A stretch of DNA of 64,000 bases, from positions 6,944,001-7,008,000 of the forward strand of contig NZ_QBDT01000001.1 in assembly GCF_004124325.1 (NCBI RefSeq), given 5' to 3'. The notes beneath the pieces are model-generated. The model searched no databases, had not been told where the DNA came from, and saw only the letters and a list, made by a program, of their open reading frames with translations. Below are positions 57,704 to 64,000 of this stretch, piece by piece; the first letter of the stretch is position 1, and each line of letters opens with the position of its first letter. The translations under genes were made by a program, and so were the position numbers. Origin of the DNA: Streptomyces sp. L2 (GTDB taxonomy: Bacteria > Actinomycetota > Actinomycetes > Streptomycetales > Streptomycetaceae).

Positions 57704-60097
57704 GTGGAAGCCGAGTTGGGGACACTCGCCGCGCAGGGGGCCACGGCCCTGATCGGTCTGATGGCCGCGGACGGGTGGACACACCTCAAGCAGGGGACAC
57801 GCCGGCTCACCGGGTGGCTCTCCCGCCGGGGCGCCGGGGAGGAGGAGCTGGACGCCTCCCGGGAGGAGCTGGACGAAGCCCGGCAGCGGGGCGACGAGGA
57901 CGAGGTGACGCCCCGCCTCGCCGCCGCGTGGGAACGGCGCCTGCACACCATCCTGAGCGAGGACCCCGAGGCGGCCGAGGAACTGCGGCGGCTGCTGGCC
58001 GACCTCCTGCCGACCGCGTCGTACGACATCACCTTCGACGTCTCGTCCACCGGGCCGGCCGGTCCGGGTACCCGGCCTGATCACATTCCCGCCCTGACCG
58101 GCGGCTTCAGCAACCGCGTCAGCGAACTGGAGCGGATGGACACCCTCTGCGGCGCACCCGGCCGGGTGAACCTCGCCGTGCTGGCCGGTCTGCCCGGCGT
58201 CGGCAAGACCGCGTTCGCCTGCCGCTGGGCGGACAAGGAACGGGACCGCTTCCCCGACGGCCTCTTCTACGTCGACTACGCCGCCCTCCGCGACGAGTCG
58301 GCCGTCGGCGCGGCCATGGGCGCCGACGTCTCCCAGGCCCTCTCCGCGATCCTGAAGGCGCTGCTGGGCAGTGACGAACACGTCCCGGCGACGCTCGCCG
58401 AGCTGACCCGCAGCTATGTCTCCGCCTCCCGTGACCGCCGCATCCTCGTCCTCATCGACAACGTCACCCTGCCCGCCCAGGTACGGCCCCTGATCCCCAG
58501 CGGCCCCGGCAGCACGGTCCTCGTCACCAGCCACAGCAGGTTGGGCGAACTGGTGGCCGTCGACGGAGCCCACCTCCTCGCGCTGAAGCCGCTCGACACG
58601 GAGGGCGGGCTGCATCTCCTCGCCGACCGCTGCGGCGAACAAGCGGTGGCCGCCGAACCGGCCGCCGCCGCACACCTCGTCGACCTGTGCGGCGGCCTCC
58701 CCGTCGCACTGCGGATCGTCGCGGCCCGCCTGCTCACCGACGACTCCCTGACCATGGCCGACCTGGCCGCCGAACTCGACGACGAGACCGAACGGCTCGA
58801 CGGCATGGCCCTCCCCGGCGGCACCCACTCGGTCTCCGCCGTCCTCGGGCCGTCCTACCGGTTGCTGCCGCCCGGCCCCGCCCGCATGTTCCGCCTGCTC
58901 GGCTGGCTTCCGGCCGGTTTGTTCGACGCCGGGACCGCGGCCGCCGCCGCAGGCGTCGACACCCGCACCGCCCGGCGGCTGCTGCGCGAACTCGTCGTCG
59001 CGAGCCTGCTGGACACCGAACGCGACGGCCGCTTCCGCCTGCACGACCTGGTCCGCCTGTACGCCCGCGAGCGTGCCGAGGCCGAGGAGCTGCCCGCGGA
59101 GCAGGCGGCCCTCGTCGCACGCGTGGCCACCCACTACCTCGCCCTCGTCTCCCTCGCCGACCGGGCGGTACGCGCCGACCGCCTGCGCGTCGCCGACCCG
59201 GCCGGCCTGCTCACCGGGGCCACCGACCCCTTCGCCGGTGCCGGCCGCCCCTCCGCCCTGACCTGGCTCGACGCCGAGTGCCCGGCGATCCTCGCCGTGC
59301 TGCGCGCGGCCGTACGACACGGTCTGCACGACATCGCCTGGCCGCTGTCCGAGGCCTTCACCGTCCTCTTCCTGCACCACCGCTACCTCGGTGCGTGGAA
59401 GGAGTCCCTGGAACTCGGCGCCGAGGCGGCCGCCGCGGCCGGAGCGGTGGCCGGCGAGGCACGCCTGCGCAGCCTGCTCTCCCGGCCCCTGACGGACCTC
59501 GGCGACGACGCCCGCGCCGGCGCCGAACTGGACCGCGCCGTGGCCCTCGCCGAGACCACGGACCACCACCTGCTGCGCGCGTCCGTCCAGGAATTCCTCG
59601 GCCGCCACCTGGACCGGTGCGACCCGGCCCGCACGGTCGAGACGTACCGCTACTGCCTCGACCTCAACCGCCTCGCCGGTGACCGGCGCGGCGAGGCGCT
59701 GGCCGCCCACTTCCTCGGCTGCGCCCAGGACGCCCGGGGCGACCACGCGAACGCCCTGGTCACCCTCACCGGCGCGCACGAGGCTCTGCTGCACCTCCCC
59801 GAACCCGATCACCGCATGGCGGCACGGACCCTGCTGGCCCTCGGTCTCGTCCACGACCACCTGGGCCACGAGGAAGCGGCATTCCACGCGCTGCGCACGG
59901 CGGCCGGCACCCTGCGGGACCAGCACGCGACCCACTACGAAGCGCGGGCACTGCTGGCCCTCGCCGACCTCGCCCAGCGGACGGGCCACGATCCCGGCCT
60001 GGTGCGGCAGTCGCTCACCCGCGCCGTGGAGATCCACGAGGCGAGCGGCAACCCGCTCGCGGACGAGCTGCGCCTGCGGCTGGCGGCCCTCGGCTGA
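57704..60097 (+). CDS. NB-ARC/TPR STAND ATPase
   Basis: The protein has 797 residues from GTG 57704 (AAGGGGG upstream). An N-terminal helical region (about 1-130, GTLAAQGATALIGLMAADGW) has no recognised catalytic domain. The NB-ARC has the P-loop AGLPGVGKTAFAC near residue 163, Walker B RRILVLIDNV near 245, LCGGLPVALRI (GLPL motif) and FRLHDLVRLYARERA (MHD motif). A TPR array runs from about 560 to the end. STAND proteins act as signal-dependent switches in regulation and defence. No SARP DNA-binding domain is present, and no effector is visible. It is monogenic. Confidence 0.88.
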   Translation: MEAELGTLAAQGATALIGLMAADGWTHLKQGTRRLTGWLSRRGAGEEELDASREELDEARQRGDEDEVTPRLAAAWERRLHTILSEDPEAAEELRRLLADLLPTASYDITFDVSSTGPAGPGTRPDHIPALTGGFSNRVSELERMDTLCGAPGRVNLAVLAGLPGVGKTAFACRWADKERDRFPDGLFYVDYAALRDESAVGAAMGADVSQALSAILKALLGSDEHVPATLAELTRSYVSASRDRRILVLIDNVTLPAQVRPLIPSGPGSTVLVTSHSRLGELVAVDGAHLLALKPLDTEGGLHLLADRCGEQAVAAEPAAAAHLVDLCGGLPVALRIVAARLLTDDSLTMADLAAELDDETERLDGMALPGGTHSVSAVLGPSYRLLPPGPARMFRLLGWLPAGLFDAGTAAAAAGVDTRTARRLLRELVVASLLDTERDGRFRLHDLVRLYARERAEAEELPAEQAALVARVATHYLALVSLADRAVRADRLRVADPAGLLTGATDPFAGAGRPSALTWLDAECPAILAVLRAAVRHGLHDIAWPLSEAFTVLFLHHRYLGAWKESLELGAEAAAAAGAVAGEARLRSLLSRPLTDLGDDARAGAELDRAVALAETTDHHLLRASVQEFLGRHLDRCDPARTVETYRYCLDLNRLAGDRRGEALAAHFLGCAQDARGDHANALVTLTGAHEALLHLPEPDHRMAARTLLALGLVHDHLGHEEAAFHALRTAAGTLRDQHATHYEARALLALADLAQRTGHDPGLVRQSLTRAVEIHEASGNPLADELRLRLAALG

Positions 60098-60164
60098 CCG
60101 TGCGCGCGGTGATCGGGGGGATCGGGGGTGGTGATCGTGTGTGCGGTGATCGGGCGGCCGGTCC

Positions 60165-61925
60165 TCAGGTCGCGTGCGGCGGCGCCGGGCGCACCCGCAG
60201 CACCACGTCCTCGTCCCGCACTCCGTCGATCCGCAGGGTCACCAGGGCGTCGGCCGGCACACGGCCCTGCCGCACATACGCGTAGACGACGGCCGCCACG
60301 AGTCCGGGCGGCGCCGCCGGTCCGGTCACGGCCGCTTCCACCACCCGTCCGTCCCGCAGCGCCACCAGATGCCCGCCGCCCCGCACCGCCGTCACCGCCA
60401 GGAGGGCGCCGGGCAGCTCCGCGAGCGTGCCGCGCAGCCAGGCCAGCGCCTCGGCCCGGCTCCCGGCATGCTCGGACCGCTCGACGACCGACGCGCTCTC
60501 CAGCAACCCCCGGTCCCGCTCGGCGTCCGAGCAGGCGAGGTGCGCGAACGAGGCCGCCGGGCCCGCCGCCTGCTCCTCGGCATCCAGACCGCCGTGCGTG
60601 AGCGCGTATGCCGCCGCCGGGAACCTCCGCACCGAGACCACCTCGTCCCCGGCCTCCGTCACCACCACCCACGAGGTGACCGGTCGCGCGTCCAGGGCCG
60701 CCGCGGGCGGGCCAGGCGACGTCGGCGGCGCGGTCGCCGGCTCGGGCAGGCCGAGCAGGTCGTACACGGCCGTACGGAGCCGCGCGAGCGCGCTCCCCGG
60801 TGCGTCGAAGGCCCGCCGCGCGACCTCCGTGTACCGGTCGGGCGTGTGCTCCCGTACGACGCTCTCGACGCGCGCTCGCAGATCGTCGCCCGGACCGAGG
60901 CGTGGGGCGGCGGCCGCCAGGTCGTGTACGGCGGTTCCGGGCACGGAGTCGGCCCCGAACGCCGCCAGCAGCACCGGGGTGCCGAGGGCGGCGCCGTACA
61001 GCGTCACCGAGCCGTGATCGCCGACGACGACGTCCGCCGCGACGAGCGCCGGGCGCCAGGCGTGCACCGGCGGCACCAGGATCAGGCCCGCGTCCAGGGC
61101 AGCGGACTGCAGCGCCCGGATCTGCCAGGAGCCGTGGGCCGACCAGACGTTGGGGTGGATCACGGCGGCGACCTGGTACGTGTCACGGGGGAGGGCGCCG
61201 AGCAGCCGGACGGGCAGGTCGGGGTGCGCGCCCAGGAGCGAGGTGGGCCCCCAGGTGGAGCTGAGGACGACGAGACGCTGGTCCTCCGCGACCCCCAGCG
61301 CTTCGCGGTACGACCGCCGGTGCGCACGGCCGGCCAGCAGATCGTCGAAGCAGGGGTCGCCGAGCAGGAGGGTGCGGCCGGCGGTCTTGGGGTGGGCGGC
61401 GAGGAGCTGCCGCTCCTGGTCCGGGTGCGAGACGGCGAGCCAGGCGCGGCCCGATTCGAGGAGGGCGTCCGGTACCAGGCCGGACAGCCGGTCGTGCGGG
61501 CCGCGCGAGTCCGGCACCCGCTTCTGGAAGCCCACGCCGTGCGGCAGCACCAGGACCGGGTGGTCGCCGTCGGGTATCTCCAGGTTCTCGCTGGCCGTGA
61601 GCAGCAGGTCGGGCCGGATCCCCGCGAGCTGCTCCCAGGGTATGACCCGGCACCCGGAGGCGTGCAGGAGGTCCAGCACGCCCGAGGCGAACGCGGAGGT
61701 GGGGTCGTAGGCGAAGACGACGCTCACCCGCGGGTCGTCACGCACGAGCGCGGGCAGCGATTCGAGCACGCGCACGGTCGAGGTGACGGTACGGGCGGCG
61801 ACGACGAGGGTCCGCTCGGCCGGGAAGGTGCGCCAGCGCTCGGCGTCCGGGCCTACCGGAACCCGCAGGAAGGGCAGGGACACCGGCGGGGACAGCGGGG
61901 ACAGGCGACTACGACCGGACAACAC
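60165..61925 (-). CDS. GT-B-like glycosyl/glycerophosphotransferase-related protein
   Basis: The 586 residues start with GTG 61925. The N-terminal two-thirds resembles GT-B enzymes of the CDP-glycerol glycerophosphotransferase type: HPVLVLPHGVGFQKR, VVLSSTWGPTSLLGAHPDLP, VAAVIHPNVWSAHGSW, ADVVVGDHGSVTLYGAALGT. No signal peptide is present. The last 170 residues (WVVVTEAGDEVVSVRRFP, HLVALRDGRVVEAAV, RIDGVRDEDVVLRVRP) form a separate domain not recognised. The name 'translation initiation factor' used in some databases is not supported. A heptamer repeat array lies 30 bp upstream of the start. Confidence 0.7.
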   Translation of the reverse strand: MLSGRSRLSPLSPPVSLPFLRVPVGPDAERWRTFPAERTLVVAARTVTSTVRVLESLPALVRDDPRVSVVFAYDPTSAFASGVLDLLHASGCRVIPWEQLAGIRPDLLLTASENLEIPDGDHPVLVLPHGVGFQKRVPDSRGPHDRLSGLVPDALLESGRAWLAVSHPDQERQLLAAHPKTAGRTLLLGDPCFDDLLAGRAHRRSYREALGVAEDQRLVVLSSTWGPTSLLGAHPDLPVRLLGALPRDTYQVAAVIHPNVWSAHGSWQIRALQSAALDAGLILVPPVHAWRPALVAADVVVGDHGSVTLYGAALGTPVLLAAFGADSVPGTAVHDLAAAAPRLGPGDDLRARVESVVREHTPDRYTEVARRAFDAPGSALARLRTAVYDLLGLPEPATAPPTSPGPPAAALDARPVTSWVVVTEAGDEVVSVRRFPAAAYALTHGGLDAEEQAAGPAASFAHLACSDAERDRGLLESASVVERSEHAGSRAEALAWLRGTLAELPGALLAVTAVRGGGHLVALRDGRVVEAAVTGPAAPPGLVAAVVYAYVRQGRVPADALVTLRIDGVRDEDVVLRVRPAPPHAT

Positions 61926-61954
61926 GTCCGCCCCCGCACCCCAGGGCTCCTACA

Positions 61955-62081
<127 letters not shown>

Positions 62082-62185
62082 GCACGGTTGCCGTATCAGA
62101 TGACAAGTTGGGTGACAACCCTTCAGGTACGAGCGCCGCAGGTGAACCGGTCCACCGTAACGAATCGGGAGGTGCCGGCCCAGGG

Positions 62186-62980
62186 CTACGCCGGACGGGA
62201 CGCCGGGACCAGGCCGAGCCGCTGGGCGCGCAGCACGGTGCTGACCCGGTTGCGGGTGCCGAGCTTGCGGTAGATGTTCTCGACGTGCTTGTGCACCGTC
62301 CGGGCCGAGATGCCCAGGCGGCGGCCGATGGAGTCGGCGGTGAGGGCGTCGGTGAGCAGCAGCAGGACAGTCGTCTCGCGGGGTGTCAGCGCGCAGTCCG
62401 CCGCCCGTTCGTCCAGCTCCGCCGCCGGTCCGGCCGACCGCCACTCCACCAGTAGCTGCCGCTGCCGCTCCACCCCGCCCAGCAGCGGCTGCACCCGCTG
62501 GGCCATGTCGAGGTGGTCGTCGGTGAAGTCACGGCCGGAGCGGTAGACGAGGCACCCGGTGATCGGTGCGGTGGTCCCCGGCAGGGGCAGAGCCAGTACC
62601 TGGTGGACGCCGAGGGCGTCACCGAGCAGGCGTGCGGTCGGGCTGTGCGGCCAGGACCGGCCCACGACCCGGAGCGCGGTGAGCGGGACCCGGTCCGGCC
62701 GGGCGGCGTAGTGATCCGCGAACGGGTAGCCCGCGCGGACCAGGCCCAGCTGGTCGTCCCCGAGCCGGGCCAGCTCGGCGCCGGCCGCGTCAGGTGCCGT
62801 ACCGACCGTGCCCCGGCGTTCGCTCCACTCGTCCAGCTTGTAGATCACGGCCTCCCCACCGCACAGCTCGGTGAGGGCGCTGCCGAGCAGGGGCCACAGG
62901 CGCTCCGGTTCCCGTTCGTGGAGCGCCGCCACAGCGATCGCGGCCATCCGTTCGTAGGCCCTGTCCAGCCCTCGTCCCAC
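62186..62980 (-). CDS. LuxR-family transcriptional regulator
   Basis: The 264 residues use GTG 62980, selected because GAGAGG lies 5 bases upstream; extra in-frame codons to 63145 are not supported. The C-terminal LuxR HTH is seen in LTPRETTVLLLLTDALTADS, IGRRLGISARTVHKHVENIY and RKLGTRNRVSTVL. The N-terminal 180 residues look like a GAF-like sensory domain (LWPLLGSALTELCGGEAVIY). No receiver domain is present. The signal and target genes are unknown. The gene runs towards the heptamer array and the GT-B gene. Confidence 0.9.
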   Translation of the reverse strand: MGRGLDRAYERMAAIAVAALHEREPERLWPLLGSALTELCGGEAVIYKLDEWSERRGTVGTAPDAAGAELARLGDDQLGLVRAGYPFADHYAARPDRVPLTALRVVGRSWPHSPTARLLGDALGVHQVLALPLPGTTAPITGCLVYRSGRDFTDDHLDMAQRVQPLLGGVERQRQLLVEWRSAGPAAELDERAADCALTPRETTVLLLLTDALTADSIGRRLGISARTVHKHVENIYRKLGTRNRVSTVLRAQRLGLVPASRPA

Positions 62981-63031
62981 GTGTTCCTCTCCGGGTGTGC
63001 CGTCCGTCCCGCCGCCGACCCCGTCCGTAGA

Positions 63032-63049
63032 GCGTACGTACTTGTACGC
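63032..63049. promoter_or_regulatory. GCGTAC...GTACGC palindrome upstream of luxR gene
   Basis: GCGTAC (63032-63037) and GTACGC (63044-63049) flank 6 bp, 52 bp upstream of GTG 62980. It is a possible operator of the LuxR-type regulator. Confidence 0.5.
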
Positions 63050-63213
63050 ATACCCGTGCCGCTCCGGGGCGGAGCAGAATGCCTCCAGGCGGCGGCCGAC
63101 CTGCTCGGACGCGCGCCGGAGGCATGCCGGGCGGGCCGCCGGCACGGGGGAACGGCGGCCCGCCCGGTGTGTTCTCGGGAACCTCCCCCAAGTGGCGCCC
63201 GAGCCGGCACGAA

Positions 63214-63265
63214 CGCGCCCGAAGGGGCGCGGGGAACTGCGCGACCAGCCCCCACCGGCCCGCGG
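63214..63265. repeat. Intergenic repeat of the Streptomyces GGGGCGCGGGGAACTGCG type
   Basis: The hairpin GCGCCC-GAAG-GGGCGC (63215-63230) is followed by GGGGAACTGCGCGACCAGCC and CCCACCGGCCCGC. I recognise this pattern as a short intergenic repeat common in Streptomyces. It may work as a terminator. Confidence 0.7.
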
Positions 63266-63316
63266 AACCGTCCCCCAGTCCCTCCCGGCTTGCCCCGGCT
63301 CCCCGGCAAGGGCGCC

Positions 63317-63979
63317 TCACCCGCCCCAGGCCGCCGCGCACAGCGCACGGTCCACCGCGTCGGTGTAGTGGGCCGCCGCCAGCCAGGCCCGGGCGAAACG
63401 GTCCGGATCGGCCGGCCGCAGGCGGCCGAAGTGATCACGGTCCCGCTCAGCCGCCGCCGCGTTCAGTTCCTCCAGGATGTCGCCGGCCGTCGCGAGCCCG
63501 TCCCGGCTCAACCGCCGCGCGTCGGCGCCGGTGCGCCCGGGAAAGGACAGCACACGCCGGCTGCCCGAGGCCGCCTGGTGGACGCGGCGCCGCAGCAGGT
63601 GCACCGGCGCCTCGGCCGGCGCGGGAGCGAGGGCGTCGGCCGGCGCTGCCGGCCGCTCGGCCGGCAGGTCCGCGCGCAGCAGCCGGTCCAGGCCGAGGTC
63701 GAGGCGGGTGCCGTCGAGGGTCGGGTGCTCGCTCGCCAGGAGCTGGGCGCGGGCATGCGAGGCCGGGGCGAGCCGGGCGACGATCCGCAGCCGGCTGCCC
63801 CGCGCGGCGGACAGCAGGCGCAGGTTGTCCCGGTGCGGGAGCGCCGGATGGTCGTGCGCGGCGGTCAGCCGCAGCGGAACACCGCCGCAGTCGGCCAGCA
63901 GACAGTCACCCGCCGCCTCCCGGACCGCGCCGGCGAGTGTGACCTCGATGAACAGCAGGTCTGGGCCGTCCTCGCTCAT
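63317..63979 (-). CDS. Uncharacterised protein, possibly continuing past the window edge
   Basis: The protein has 220 residues from ATG 63979. The N-terminal part is beta-rich (LLFIEVTLAGAVREAAGD, CLLADCGGVPLRLTAAHDHP). The C-terminal part is helical (AGDILEELNAAAAERDRDHF). The same frame is open to the window edge (ADQVARAM), so the true start may be outside the window. The family is not recognised. Confidence 0.6.
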   Translation of the reverse strand: MSEDGPDLLFIEVTLAGAVREAAGDCLLADCGGVPLRLTAAHDHPALPHRDNLRLLSAARGSRLRIVARLAPASHARAQLLASEHPTLDGTRLDLGLDRLLRADLPAERPAAPADALAPAPAEAPVHLLRRRVHQAASGSRRVLSFPGRTGADARRLSRDGLATAGDILEELNAAAAERDRDHFGRLRPADPDRFARAWLAAAHYTDAVDRALCAAAWGG

Positions 63980-64000
63980 GGCCCGCGCGACCTGGTCCGC

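Larger units (their letters stand above)
62981..63316. other. Intergenic region upstream of luxR-type gene
   Basis: A 336-bp gap. It holds the inverted repeat at 63032-63049 and the Streptomyces-type intergenic repeat at 63214-63265. No gene is seen. Confidence 0.4.

Noticed and set aside
57704..61925. Defence island around the STAND ATPase
   Set aside because: Neighbours are a cold-shock unit, a GT-B-like protein and a LuxR regulator. No restriction, toxin or phage genes are seen.

Overview
The window is a piece of Streptomyces-like actinobacterial chromosome. The evidence is very high GC with strong third-position bias, frequent GTG and TTG starts, Tat signal peptides, a complete conservon (cvnABCD), a paired SWIM/SNF2 locus, DUF6397 and DUF5709 proteins, and a copy of an intergenic repeat I recognise from Streptomyces. 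I see no rRNA or tRNA genes, insertion sequences, CRISPR arrays or prophage genes. Almost every base lies in ordinary chromosomal genes.

Layout. 1-8.1 kb: secreted phosphoesterases and iron uptake, comprising the 3' end of an unknown gene, a frameshifted beta-propeller/phosphoesterase, efeO-efeB, and a secreted phospholipase C-type enzyme behind an array of PHO-like repeats. 8.1-16 kb: a probable second lgt, a broken small gene, an aldehyde dehydrogenase with its GAF regulator, a Tat-exported amidase, and an acetamidase/permease pair. 16.3-21.4 kb: a lipoprotein, then a xylose locus (ROK regulator, xylB, divergent xylA). 21.6-28.5 kb: SWIM protein plus SNF2 helicase, and several small or uncharacterised genes. 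28.7-34.6 kb: an MHYT membrane protein overlapping cvnA, then cvnB-C-D, a PPOX-type protein, and an orphan cvnB-like gene. 34.8-41 kb: DUF6397, tesB, a Ski2-like helicase, a YdjM-like membrane protein, and DUF5709 plus rpmE2. 41.2-50.2 kb: a heterodimeric ABC exporter with one degenerate ATP site, an L,D-transpeptidase-like lipoprotein, a PNGase A-like secreted protein, and a MarR regulator divergent from a second ABC exporter. 50.2-57.5 kb: an MltG-like protein, a flavin monooxygenase, YjbQ, a PIG-L deacetylase, a methyltransferase, a DUF4177 protein, and a cold-shock gene followed by a DEAD-box helicase. 57.7-64 kb: a STAND (NB-ARC/TPR) ATPase, a GT-B-like protein, a perfect 18-copy heptamer repeat, a LuxR regulator and an unknown gene at the edge.

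Working together: efeO/efeB form an iron-uptake pair without a visible efeU. The ROK regulator, xylB and xylA form a xylose catabolic unit. MHYT-cvnABCD forms a translationally coupled membrane signalling unit. The two ABC half-transporters complement each other's defective motifs. csp and the DEAD helicase form a cold-response unit with an internal hairpin.

The most notable signals are the simple repeats at several gene starts (14-bp, 48-bp, 15-bp and 7-bp units) and three broken genes that can all be repaired by restoring one G in a CGGG run. The repair pattern suggests consensus errors rather than real pseudogenes.
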